DNA of 64,000 nt from Pseudomonadota bacterium (GTDB lineage Bacteria; Pseudomonadota; Gammaproteobacteria; Steroidobacterales; Steroidobacteraceae). The notes under the pieces are model-generated. The model had not been told where the DNA came from, did not search any database, and saw only the letters and a program-made list of their open reading frames with translations. The number at the start of each line of letters is the position of its first letter. The stretch's first letter is position 1. The DNA is taken from assembly GCA_023417315.1 (NCBI GenBank), contig JAEZFW010000073.1, positions 1-64,000 on the forward strand. Reading direction: 5' to 3'. Positions 1-8,080 of the stretch are shown here, in pieces. The position numbers and the translations under genes were made by a program.

Positions 1-22
1 GGGCGAGGCAGAATGCCTCGCC
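1..22 (-). terminator. Perfect stem-loop downstream of the GntR gene
   Basis: A 10-bp perfect stem (GGGCGAGGCA pairing with TGCCTCGCCC) with a 2-3 nt loop lies 11 bases beyond the stop codon of the GntR-type gene. Position and stability fit an intrinsic terminator. No T-run can be checked because the window begins here. A REP-like hairpin is the alternative. Confidence 0.5.
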
Positions 23-32
23 CGCGATTGCA

Positions 33-668
33 TCAAAGCAGTCGCAACGCTCCGCGTGCACCGAGAATGTGCGAGCGCATCAGCGCTGCACTCCAATCGC
101 CATCGCGCGCTTCGAGCGCACGCACGATCTCCAAGTGGTGTGATGCGCTGCGAATGAGGTCCTCGTCCTGATACGTTTGAAATGTCTTCATCATGAGCGG
201 GGCCTCGATCAGCGAAGCGAGCGCTGTGACGAGACGTGAGCTTCCGGCGAACTCGTGAATGCGCCGGTGAAACTGACTGTTCAGATCGCCGATTCTCTCG
301 AGGTAGCCTTCGGTCTTGCTGAGCGTCTCGTGATATTGCTCTTCGGCGAGCTGACGCAGCTCCGCAATTCCTTCCGGAGTCATCCTGCGCGCCGCGCGTG
401 CCGCGCCATACGATTCCAACAACGCGCGCAACTCGAATACGTCTTCGCGATCCGCACTCGTCCATTCCGTGACGATCGCACCCTGGTGAGGAATGAACTC
501 GAGCAACCCTTCTGCATGCAACTTTCGCAAAGCTTCGCGAACCGGTGTACGACTCACGCCAGCGGCTGCCGCGACTTCTTGTTCGGTGATCCTCGAAGAC
601 GCGGGATACACGCCGCGGACGATGCGCTCGCGCACGGTCTGATAAGCCTTGTCCACTGCTTTGGCCAT
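33..668 (-). CDS. GntR-family transcriptional regulator, FadR/FCD subfamily
   Basis: A 211-residue DNA-binding regulator. Residues 7-70 form the GntR winged helix-turn-helix (recognition helix around 'VSRTPVREALRKL', residues 38-50). Residues 75-205 form an all-helical FCD ligand domain. D128, H134, H178 and H200 sit where FCD proteins bind a metal that helps hold an organic-acid effector. It starts at the ATG at 668 and lies downstream of the HMG-CoA lyase gene on the same strand. A perfect 17-bp palindrome matching the FCD operator consensus lies 183 bp upstream, so autoregulation is likely. The effector cannot be read from sequence. Control of the adjacent acyl-CoA or branched-chain amino acid genes is a guess from context. 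Confidence 0.88.
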   Translation of the reverse strand: MAKAVDKAYQTVRERIVRGVYPASSRITEQEVAAAAGVSRTPVREALRKLHAEGLLEFIPHQGAIVTEWTSADREDVFELRALLESYGAARAARRMTPEGIAELRQLAEEQYHETLSKTEGYLERIGDLNSQFHRRIHEFAGSSRLVTALASLIEAPLMMKTFQTYQDEDLIRSASHHLEIVRALEARDGDWSAALMRSHILGARGALRLL

Positions 669-847
669 GATTTTCCTTTAGGGAATTTGGTGAGAGCCCT
701 CGTCAGGCCCGATGGGCACGCAGTGTATACGTGACCTCCATCACATGGACAGGTAGGTATTTTTCGCAGCAAGCGCTAAGGGGTTTTCCAAGCGCTCATG
801 TACCGGCCTGCGGAACAGACAGCGCAAGACATCGTCCGGCCAAGCGA

Positions 848-864
848 GGATTGTCGGACAATCC
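848..864. promoter_or_regulatory. Probable operator of the GntR/FCD regulator
   Basis: GGATTGTCGGACAATCC is a perfect inverted repeat (7-bp arms, 3-bp centre). Its core, TTGTCGGACAA, fits the FadR/FCD consensus TNGTNNNACNA exactly. It lies between the end of the HMG-CoA lyase gene and the start of the regulator. The rest of the 669-883 spacer holds a repeated AAGCGCT word and no other feature I can name. Confidence 0.55.
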
Positions 865-883
865 GTCTATTTGCCGGGCTCCT

Positions 884-1792
884 TCACGCGTTCGCCGCGC
901 GTTTCGGGAAACCGCCTGCCTTCGAGACCATACTTGGGACCGGCTTGCCGCGCTGAGCTTGCAGCCAGTTCGCGGTTTCGATGAGGCGCTCTAGATTGAT
1001 GCCGGTATCGAACCCCGCACGAGAAAGCATATAGACGAGGTCCTCTGTCGCAACGTTACCGGTCGCGTTCGGCGCGAAAGGACAACCGCCAACGCCTCCG
1101 ACGCTCGCGTCCAATGTGCTCACGCCGGACATCACGGCTGCATATGCGTTCGCGACAGCGGTATTGCGCGTGTTGTGGAAATGGCAGCGCAGCGGAACAT
1201 TCGGCACGGCCGCTCTGACGGCATCGATGAGCGCCGTGACTTGAGTGGGCACAGCCACTCCGATGGTGTCGGCGAGCGCGATCTCGACTGGATTCGAATC
1301 TGCCAAGCGTCGCACGATGTCGACGACCCGCGAGGGTTCAACCTCACCTTCAAAAGGACACCCGAATGCAACCGACACCGTGATCTGCGCTCGAATCGAC
1401 GCGGCGCGCGCGAGCGGCGCGATCTCTTCCCATGTGTTGAGCGTCGCTTCGATTGACGCGCCTTGGTTGCGCTGCGAGAAGCTGTCTGTCGCGGCGGTGA
1501 CCATGCCAATCTCTGTGCATCCTGCGGCAAGGGCGCGATCGAACCCCTTTCGATTCAGCACGAGGCCGACATACTGCACGTCAGCACGACGCGGCAGCGC
1601 CGCCATCACCGCCTCTGCATCCGCCATCTGCGGCACGAGCTTCGGATGCACGAAGCTTGCGACTTCGACCCGGCGCAATCCTGCGGCGACGAGACGACCG
1701 ATGAGCTCGATCTTGAGCCCAGTCGCGAGGATCTCAGGCTCGCTTTGCAGGCCATCGCGCGGACCGACTTCGACGATCTCGATGGAGCGCAT
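884..1792 (-). CDS. mvaB: Hydroxymethylglutaryl-CoA lyase
   Basis: A 302-residue enzyme that cleaves 3-hydroxy-3-methylglutaryl-CoA to acetyl-CoA and acetoacetate, the last step of leucine degradation. It is a TIM barrel of the HMGL-like family. The N-terminal 'VEVGPRDGLQ' supplies catalytic R12 and D13. 'CHFHNTRNT' supplies metal ligands H204 and H206. The signature 'SVGGVGGCPFAPNATGN' holds catalytic C237. Length is normal for bacteria. The ATG at 1792 gives the typical N-terminus, but no Shine-Dalgarno is visible because an octamer repeat array begins three bases upstream. The other leucine-pathway genes (isovaleryl-CoA dehydrogenase, methylcrotonyl-CoA carboxylase) are not in the window. 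Confidence 0.93.
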   Translation of the reverse strand: MRSIEIVEVGPRDGLQSEPEILATGLKIELIGRLVAAGLRRVEVASFVHPKLVPQMADAEAVMAALPRRADVQYVGLVLNRKGFDRALAAGCTEIGMVTAATDSFSQRNQGASIEATLNTWEEIAPLARAASIRAQITVSVAFGCPFEGEVEPSRVVDIVRRLADSNPVEIALADTIGVAVPTQVTALIDAVRAAVPNVPLRCHFHNTRNTAVANAYAAVMSGVSTLDASVGGVGGCPFAPNATGNVATEDLVYMLSRAGFDTGINLERLIETANWLQAQRGKPVPSMVSKAGGFPKRAANA

Positions 1793-1794
1793 AT

Positions 1795-1898
1795 GCGTGT
1801 AGGCGTGTAGGCGTGTAGGCGTGTAGGCGTGTGGACGTGCGGACGCGTGGACGTCGGGACCGAACCAGTCTGACGCCTACACGCGTACACGTCTACAC
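1795..1898. repeat. Short-unit inverted-array spacer repeat (GCGTGTAG)
   Basis: Five tandem octamers GCGTGTAG (the last one GCGTGTGG) occupy 1795-1834 and decay into related units to about 1858. The inverted counterpart (GCCTACAC, GTACAC, CTACAC) lies at 1872-1898. It fills the spacer between ilvD and the HMG-CoA lyase gene and abuts the latter's start codon. Confidence 0.9.
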
Positions 1899-1921
1899 GA
1901 TCGCACCATTCGTAGCGCTCG

Positions 1922-3625
1922 TTACGCGTTCTCCGCATCGGTAATCGCGCCTAGCGACGCGCTGCTGACGACGCGAGCGTACTTCGCGAGCACGCCACGC
2001 CGCGCGTACGGCTCCGGCGCGCGCCATTCACTGCGCCGCTGCGCGAGCACGTCATCGCTCACGTGCAAGTGCATCTCGCGCTTCACGGCATCGATCGTAA
2101 TCTCATCACCGTCGTGTACGAGGGCAATCGGTCCGCCAACTGCGGCTTCGGGTGCGATGTGGCCCACGACGAAGCCGCGGCTCCCGCCCGAGAAGCGCCC
2201 ATCGGTGATCAGGGCAACCTTGTCTGCTAACCCGCGGCCTGCGATCGCGCTCGTTGGGCTCAACATCTCTCGCATGCCTGGGCCGCCTTTCGGACCCTCG
2301 TAGCGGATCACGACGATATCCCCTGCTCCCACCTGTCCGTCGAGAATCGCCTGTACGGAAGCTTCCTCGCCATCGAACACGCGCGCGCGTCCGGTGAACG
2401 ACAGCCCTTCTTTGCCTGTGATCTTCGCAACAGAGCCCTCCGGTGCAAGATTGCCGTACAACACCACGAGGTGACTTTCGGCCTTCAGCGGACTCGAGAA
2501 CGCGGCAACGATGTCCTGGCCCTTCGGATACGGCTTCACGCCTTTGAGATTCTGCTTCAACGTCTTACCCGTGACGGTCAAGCAATCGCCGTGGAGCAAG
2601 CCTTCATCGAGGAGCATCTTCATGAGCGGCTGAATGCCGCCGATGCGGATGAGCTCGGACATCATGTACTTGCCGCTCGGTCGCAGGTCGGCGAGCACAG
2701 GAACTCGTTGCCCGATGCGGGTGAAATCATCGAGCTCGAGCGGAACGTTTGCGGCGCTCGCCATTGCGAGCAAGTGCAATACCACGTTCGTCGATCCGCT
2801 GAGCGCGATCGCGACCGTAATCGCGTTCTCGAACGCTTCGCGCGTCATGATCTGCGACGGCGTGATGCCCGCCTTCACCAGCTTCACGACTGCTTTACCT
2901 GCTTCTTGGCAGTCTCGCAGTTTCTGCTTGGACACCGCTTCCTGCGCGGAGCTGTTCGGCAAGCTCATGCCGAGCGCTTCGATTGCCGAGGCCATCGTAT
3001 TTGCCGTGTACATTCCAGCGCAGCTGCCCGGGCCCGGAATCGCGGTGCGCTCGATCTCCTTCAACTCGCGTTCGGAGATCTTGCCGCTCGCGTAAGCCCC
3101 GCGCGCCTCGAACACCGAGATGATGTCTCGATGTTTCGGACCCGGACGGATCGTTCCGCCATAGACAAAGATCGCCGGACGATCCAGGCGGGCGAGCGCA
3201 ATCAGGCATCCCGGCATGTTCTTGTCGCAACCGCCGATCGCCACGACGCCGTCGAAACCCTGCGCGCCGCTCACCGTCTCGATGGAATCCGCGATCACCT
3301 CTCGCGACACGAGCGAGTAGCGCATTCCAGGCGCACCATTCGAGATGCCATCCGACACCGTGATCGTGCCGAAGATCGTGCTCTTGCCGCCGGAGCCATC
3401 GACTGCGTTGGCCGCTGCCTTGGCCAACTTATCGATGTGCATGTTGCACGGCGTGAGATTGCTCCACGTCGAAGCGACGCCGATCGCGGGCTTCTTGAAA
3501 TCGGCGTCCTTGTAACCGACGGCGCGCAGCATCGCGCGGCTTGGCGTTTGCTTGAGACCGTCGACGACTTCACGAGAATAACGGCGTGGATCGACCTTGC
3601 TGGTGAGCTGCTTTTTCGTAGCCAT
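1922..3625 (-). CDS. ilvD: Dihydroxy-acid dehydratase
   Basis: A 567-residue IlvD/Edd family dehydratase. It converts 2,3-dihydroxy-isovalerate and 2,3-dihydroxy-3-methylvalerate to the 2-oxo acids of valine/leucine and isoleucine synthesis. Likely iron-sulfur ligands are C60 ('TPCNMH'), C133 ('GGCDKNMPGC') and C202 ('GPGSCAGMYTANTMASA'). The C-terminal half carries the conserved 'ITDGRFSGG' and 'VGHIAPEA' blocks. Whether the cluster is 2Fe-2S or 4Fe-4S is not settled by eye. The ATG at 3625 follows a pyrimidine-rich stretch without a clear ribosome-binding site. It is upstream of, and co-directional with, the HMG-CoA lyase gene. Leucine synthesis and breakdown genes being adjacent is probably coincidence. 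Confidence 0.95.
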   Translation of the reverse strand: MATKKQLTSKVDPRRYSREVVDGLKQTPSRAMLRAVGYKDADFKKPAIGVASTWSNLTPCNMHIDKLAKAAANAVDGSGGKSTIFGTITVSDGISNGAPGMRYSLVSREVIADSIETVSGAQGFDGVVAIGGCDKNMPGCLIALARLDRPAIFVYGGTIRPGPKHRDIISVFEARGAYASGKISERELKEIERTAIPGPGSCAGMYTANTMASAIEALGMSLPNSSAQEAVSKQKLRDCQEAGKAVVKLVKAGITPSQIMTREAFENAITVAIALSGSTNVVLHLLAMASAANVPLELDDFTRIGQRVPVLADLRPSGKYMMSELIRIGGIQPLMKMLLDEGLLHGDCLTVTGKTLKQNLKGVKPYPKGQDIVAAFSSPLKAESHLVVLYGNLAPEGSVAKITGKEGLSFTGRARVFDGEEASVQAILDGQVGAGDIVVIRYEGPKGGPGMREMLSPTSAIAGRGLADKVALITDGRFSGGSRGFVVGHIAPEAAVGGPIALVHDGDEITIDAVKREMHLHVSDDVLAQRRSEWRAPEPYARRGVLAKYARVVSSASLGAITDAENA

Positions 3626-3742
3626 AGGATGAGTAAGCCGTAAGACTGATATTTGGGGGACTGTGCTCGGCTGGGGGCTGGGGTGGGCAAGGAAGAATCA
3701 GGCGCGACAGGCGCCCTCTGACTATCCCTCCGCGATCCCCTA

Positions 3743-5110
3743 CTATCCCCTTCTCGTAAAGCTCTGATGCAATCCCGCGATACGCATTGCGAGCTCGAGC
3801 GCTTGTTCGTAGTTCAAGCGCGGATCGACTTGCGATCGGTAGGCGCGCGCCAGATCCGCATCGGTCAGCCCACGCGCACCGCCGGTGCACTCGGTCACAT
3901 CATCCCCAGTGAGCTCGAAGTGAACTCCGCCGAGCCACGAACCCATTTCGCGATGGATGCGGAAGGCCGACTCAACTTCGGCGACGATGTTCTCGAAGCG
4001 CCGCGTCTTCAGACCGGAGCTCGAGGTTTCCGTGTTCCCGTGCATCGGATCGCAGATCCACAGCACAGGGCTGCCAGTCGCGCGCACTGCTTGAATGAGC
4101 CCGGGTAGGCGCTTGTCGACTTCCTTCGCACCCATGCGATGTATCAGCACGATGCGGCCTGGCTCATTGTTCGGATTGAGCGTCGCGAGCAGACCCTGCA
4201 GCCACTCGGCACTCATCGCTGGGCCCACCTTGATGCCCATCGGATTCGCGATCCCGCGGAACAACTCCACGTGCGCACCATCGAGCGCGGCTGTGCGCAT
4301 GCCGATCCAAGGCATGTGCGTCGACAAGTTGTACCAGCGCTTCTGCCGTTCGATGTAGCGGGTCTGTGCCTGTTCGTAGAGCAAGTGCAAGCCTTCGTGG
4401 CTCGAGTAGAAGTTCACGCGGCGAGCCTGGTGCAGCGGGCCGCGACTCGCAGCTTCGAAGAAGTCGAGCGCATCGGAGATGGAGTGCACGATCTTCTCGT
4501 ACGCATCCTTCTGCGAAGAGTGCCGCACGAAATCGAGATCCCAGTATTCGGGATGATGCAAATCCGCGAACCCGCCATCGATGAGCGCGCGTACGAAGTT
4601 CAATGTCAAAGCGGCCCGCTCGTAGCCTCTCAGCAGCAACTGAGGATCCGGCGTACGCTCCTCGAGCGTGAAGCCGGGTCGATTCACGTTATCGCCGCGG
4701 TAGCACGGTAACGTGACACCATCGCGCGTTTCGGTATCCGAAGAGCGTGGCTTTGCATACTGACCGGCCATGCGACCGATGCGAACGACGGGCTTCTTGA
4801 GGCCGTAAACGAGCACCAAGCTCATCTGCAGGAGGATCTTCAGCTTCTTTGCGATTTGATCCGACTCGCAATCGTTCAAGCTCTCGGCGCAATCCCCGCC
4901 CTGAAGCACGAAGCGCTCGCCGCGCTGAGCCGCAGCGATCTCTTCCTTAAGCGCCTCGATCTCCCAGGAGACGACGAGCGGCGGCAATCGGGACAGCTGC
5001 GCGACGACATCATCGAGCGCCTGTTTGTTCGGGTAGCTAGGTTGCTGGCTGGCGGGCTTGCTGTGCCAGCTCGCTGGATGCCATTCCAGAAGGTGAGGAC
5101 TGCGAGTCAT
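3743..5110 (-). CDS. Class II 3-deoxy-7-phosphoheptulonate (DAHP) synthase
   Basis: About 455 residues. It condenses phosphoenolpyruvate and erythrose 4-phosphate in the first step of the shikimate pathway. It is clearly the class II (plant/Mycobacterium-type) family: 'LQGGDCAES', 'RIGRMAGQYAKPRS', 'GDNVN', 'NFYSSHEGLHL', 'GIKVGPAMS', 'WICDPMHGNT', 'GGVHFELTGDDVTEC'. These contain the metal-binding Cys, His, Glu and Asp positions. I start at the ATG at 5110 ('MTRSPHLLEW'). The open frame extends to a TTG at 5137 with no better ribosome-binding site. Class II enzymes are usual in Xanthomonas-like gammaproteobacteria and absent from enterics. Confidence 0.93.
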   Translation of the reverse strand: MTRSPHLLEWHPASWHSKPASQQPSYPNKQALDDVVAQLSRLPPLVVSWEIEALKEEIAAAQRGERFVLQGGDCAESLNDCESDQIAKKLKILLQMSLVLVYGLKKPVVRIGRMAGQYAKPRSSDTETRDGVTLPCYRGDNVNRPGFTLEERTPDPQLLLRGYERAALTLNFVRALIDGGFADLHHPEYWDLDFVRHSSQKDAYEKIVHSISDALDFFEAASRGPLHQARRVNFYSSHEGLHLLYEQAQTRYIERQKRWYNLSTHMPWIGMRTAALDGAHVELFRGIANPMGIKVGPAMSAEWLQGLLATLNPNNEPGRIVLIHRMGAKEVDKRLPGLIQAVRATGSPVLWICDPMHGNTETSSSGLKTRRFENIVAEVESAFRIHREMGSWLGGVHFELTGDDVTECTGGARGLTDADLARAYRSQVDPRLNYEQALELAMRIAGLHQSFTRRG

Positions 5111-5282
5111 AAGCAGATCGAACGTGCGGTGATTCAATGGAATATGAGCGCCCAGACTAGCACTGCCTGCTGCAGCGCAAAAGCGACGGTCGCTCTACAT
5201 TGCATACAGCCAAGCGACACAATTTACACGAAACCGATGCAAGGCCTTAAATGCGCGCTTCATTTCGCGGCAAGAGGCACTT

Positions 5283-6449
5283 ATGCATCGAGTCTTAGTT
5301 CTGGGGGCCGGTAAGATCGGCACGCTCATCACTGGGCTTCTCGCCGAGTCCGGCTCCTATCGAGTTCACCTTGGGGACGTCAACCGGGAAGTTGCACAGG
5401 CCGTTTGTCAGGCACACGGCCTTCCCGGGCTCAGCGCGCATCGAGTGGATGCGGCCGATCCCGCGAGTCTCGACGCTCAGCTTCGCGATCAACCCGTCGA
5501 TGCTGTGATCTCGAGCCTGCCGTACTACTGCAACATCGCGGTCGCCGAAGCGGCTCGGCGCGCAGGGATACACTATTTCGATCTCACTGAAGACGTGGAG
5601 GTCACGCGCGCGGTTCGCCGCATCTCAGATGGCGCATCGCAAGCGTACGTTCCTCAATGCGGCCTTGCGCCAGGCTTCATCTCGATTGCGGCGAATGCGC
5701 TGATCGGACATTTCGATGAGGTACGCACCGTCAAGCTGCGTGTCGGCGCCCTGCCCCAGCACCCCAACAACGTCTTGAAGTATTCGCTGACGTGGTCGAC
5801 GGAAGGCTTGATCAACGAGTACGGCAATCCGTGCGAGGCAATCGTCGACGGGCGGGCCGTCGAAGCTGCGCCCCTGGAAGGACTCGAGGAGATCGAAATC
5901 GACGGCACGGCTTATGAGGCGTTCAACACCTCTGGCGGCCTCGGATCGCTCGCGGAAACGTACGGCGCGCGTGTTCAGAACATGGACTACAAAACCATGC
6001 GCTACCCGGGACATTGTCAGCAGATGCGCCTGCTCATGAACGATTTGAAGCTCAATCACGATCGAGGCACGCTCAAGCGCATCCTCGAGAACGCCGTGCC
6101 GCAGACGCTGCAGGACGTCGTCGTCATTTACGTCGCGGTCACCGGAAAGCAAGACGGAGAGCTGCGCGAAGAGAACTACGTGAACAAAGTGTATCCGCAG
6201 AAGATCGCAGGACGCCTATGGTCTGCGATTCAGGTCACCACGGCAGCAGGGATCTGCTCTGTCGTCGATCTGGTGTTTGGGTCTGAGGGTCGCCATCGCG
6301 GCTTCGTGCGCCAGGAAGATTTCCGCCTGCTCGATGTCTTGAAGAATCGATTCGGCCGTCACTACAACGCTACCGAAGGCAAGGAAGTCTCGGCGCACAT
6401 GGTCGTGACCGGCGAAGTCGGGCATCAGCGCGCGGCGCGAGGAGCATAA
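5283..6449 (+). CDS. Saccharopine dehydrogenase-family protein, probable L-lysine 6-dehydrogenase
   Basis: A 388-residue NAD(P)-dependent oxidoreductase with an N-terminal Rossmann motif ('VLGAGKIGTLI', G8-G13) and a saccharopine dehydrogenase-like C-terminal domain ('CGLAPGFISIAANALIG' near residue 125). The ATG at 5283 has a good ribosome-binding site (AAGAGG). Three bases separate it from an ALDH7-type aminoadipate semialdehyde dehydrogenase gene. This pairing and the length (about 385 residues) favour lysine 6-dehydrogenase, oxidising lysine to 2-aminoadipate 6-semialdehyde. A saccharopine dehydrogenase proper would need a lysine-ketoglutarate reductase, which is not present here. The gene diverges from the DAHP synthase gene. 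Confidence 0.8.
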   Translation: MHRVLVLGAGKIGTLITGLLAESGSYRVHLGDVNREVAQAVCQAHGLPGLSAHRVDAADPASLDAQLRDQPVDAVISSLPYYCNIAVAEAARRAGIHYFDLTEDVEVTRAVRRISDGASQAYVPQCGLAPGFISIAANALIGHFDEVRTVKLRVGALPQHPNNVLKYSLTWSTEGLINEYGNPCEAIVDGRAVEAAPLEGLEEIEIDGTAYEAFNTSGGLGSLAETYGARVQNMDYKTMRYPGHCQQMRLLMNDLKLNHDRGTLKRILENAVPQTLQDVVVIYVAVTGKQDGELREENYVNKVYPQKIAGRLWSAIQVTTAAGICSVVDLVFGSEGRHRGFVRQEDFRLLDVLKNRFGRHYNATEGKEVSAHMVVTGEVGHQRAARGA

Positions 6450-6452
6450 GTC

Positions 6453-7976
6453 ATGCGCAACATCTTTTCAGCATTGGAGCTGAATGAAATCAACTCCGGA
6501 ACGTGGTCGTCTGATGGGGGCTGGGCAAGCGATCCGAGCGGTCGCGTCATCGAGTCGATCAATCCGGCGACCGGTACGACGCTCGCGCGCGTGCGTGCGA
6601 GTACCGACTCGGATTATGAGCGAGTCGTGCAATCGGCGCGCAAAGTATTCGAGCAATGGCGCACCGTGCCGTCGCCCAAACGCGGCGAGGCGATCCGCTT
6701 GATCGCGGACGAGCTGCGCCATCACAAGGATGCGCTCGGCACGCTCGTGAGCCTCGAGACCGGCAAGATCAAGCCGGAAGGCGACGGCGAAGTTCAGGAG
6801 ATGATCGACATCGCCGACTTCGCGCTCGGGCAATCTCGCATGCTGTACGGATCGACGATGCACTCCGAGCGACCTCAGCATCGCATGTACGAGCAGTGGC
6901 ATCCGCTCGGACTCGTCGGGATCATCAGCGCCTTCAACTTCCCTGTCGCTGTGTGGTCCTGGAATGCTTTCCTCGCTGCGATCTGCGGCGATGTGAGTAT
7001 TTGGAAGCCTTCACCCAAGGCACCCCTGTGCGCAATCGCGGTACAACGCCTCGCGAACCGGGTGCTCGAACGCCATGGCCTTCCCGGCATCTTTCAGCTC
7101 TTCATCACCGCTGAAACCGCGCTCGCCGAGAAGTTCGTCGAGGACCGTCGCATCGACCTCGTATCCTTCACCGGCTCGACGACGGTCGGGCGACGCGTCG
7201 CAGAGAAAGTTGGAGCGCGGCTCGGCAAGAGCTTGCTCGAGCTGGGCGGCAATAACGCGATCATCGTCGATGAATTCGCGAATCTAGATCTCGCAGTACC
7301 CTCGATCGTCTTCGGCGCAGTCGGCACAGCCGGCCAGCGATGCACGAGCACGCGCCGTGTGTTCGTCCATCGATCGCGGTCAGCCGAGCTCGAACAGCGG
7401 CTGCTGCGCGCCTATTCGCAAGTGGTCATCGGAGATCCACTGAATCCAGGCACGTTGATGGGGCCTTTGATCGACTCGCGATCCGTGGATAGTTATCTCG
7501 CGGCCCTCGAGGCCGCGAAGAAGGCAGGTGGGGAAATCCTGTGCGGCGGCAACGTACGCACACCAGGGTACTTCGTCGAGCCTGCGATCGTACGCGCGCG
7601 CAACGATTGGCCCATCGTTCAGACCGAGACCTTCGGCCCCATCTTGTATCTGATCGAAGTGAGCTCGCTCGATGAGGCGATCGAGCAGCAGAACGCAGCC
7701 CATCACGGGCTCTCATCCTCGATCTTCACGGATCGTTTGCAGCACGCAGAAAGGTTCCTCTCCGCCGTCGGCAGCGATTGCGGCATCGCGAACGTCAATA
7801 TCGGCACCTCGGGTGCGGAAATCGGCGGTGCATTCGGAGGCGAGAAAGACACGGGAGGCGGCCGCGAATCCGGATCCGACAGCTGGAAGGCGTACATGCG
7901 CCGCCAAACCAACACGATCAACTGGAGTCGAGAGCTGCCGCTGGCGCAGGGGATCGATTTCAAGGTTGGCGCATGA
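6453..7976 (+). CDS. amaB: L-2-aminoadipate 6-semialdehyde dehydrogenase (ALDH7 / antiquitin type)
   Basis: A 507-residue aldehyde dehydrogenase oxidising aminoadipate semialdehyde to 2-aminoadipate in lysine catabolism. N162 ('FNFP'), E263 ('LLELGGNN') and C297 ('GQRCTST') are the catalytic set. The C-terminal 'TSGAEIGGAFGGEK' followed by 'TGGGRESGSDSWKAYMRR' is diagnostic of antiquitin and binds the aminoadipate carboxylate. The ribosome-binding site AGGAG lies at the end of the lysine dehydrogenase gene, so the two are co-transcribed. The TGA stop forms the first unit of a TGACG-type repeat array. Confidence 0.93.
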   Translation: MRNIFSALELNEINSGTWSSDGGWASDPSGRVIESINPATGTTLARVRASTDSDYERVVQSARKVFEQWRTVPSPKRGEAIRLIADELRHHKDALGTLVSLETGKIKPEGDGEVQEMIDIADFALGQSRMLYGSTMHSERPQHRMYEQWHPLGLVGIISAFNFPVAVWSWNAFLAAICGDVSIWKPSPKAPLCAIAVQRLANRVLERHGLPGIFQLFITAETALAEKFVEDRRIDLVSFTGSTTVGRRVAEKVGARLGKSLLELGGNNAIIVDEFANLDLAVPSIVFGAVGTAGQRCTSTRRVFVHRSRSAELEQRLLRAYSQVVIGDPLNPGTLMGPLIDSRSVDSYLAALEAAKKAGGEILCGGNVRTPGYFVEPAIVRARNDWPIVQTETFGPILYLIEVSSLDEAIEQQNAAHHGLSSSIFTDRLQHAERFLSAVGSDCGIANVNIGTSGAEIGGAFGGEKDTGGGRESGSDSWKAYMRRQTNTINWSRELPLAQGIDFKVGA

Positions 7977-8080
7977 CGCGAAGTGACGAGGTGACGAAGT
8001 GACGGAGTGACGAAGTCAGAAGTTCGGGCGCGGCAGCGTTCTTTTCTGACTTCGTCACCCTGTCACTTCGTCACTTCACT
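7974..8080. repeat. Short-unit inverted-array spacer repeat (GTGACGAA/GTGACGG)
   Basis: The left array (7974-8022) repeats TGACG-A/G units. The inverted right array (8041-8080) reads TTCGTCAC and TGTCAC. The 18-bp loop is GC-rich. It lies between convergent amaB and hrpA. Both stop codons (7974-7976 on plus, 8071-8073 on minus) are TGA triplets inside the arrays. It could act as a two-way terminator. Confidence 0.9.

Noticed and set aside
1795..1834. Tandem arrays as possible CRISPR repeats
   Set aside because: Units are 7-8 bp with no spacers between them, and no cas genes are present.
2471..3643. 390-codon plus-strand frame over ilvD
   Set aside because: Antisense shadow of ilvD in a GC-rich genome.
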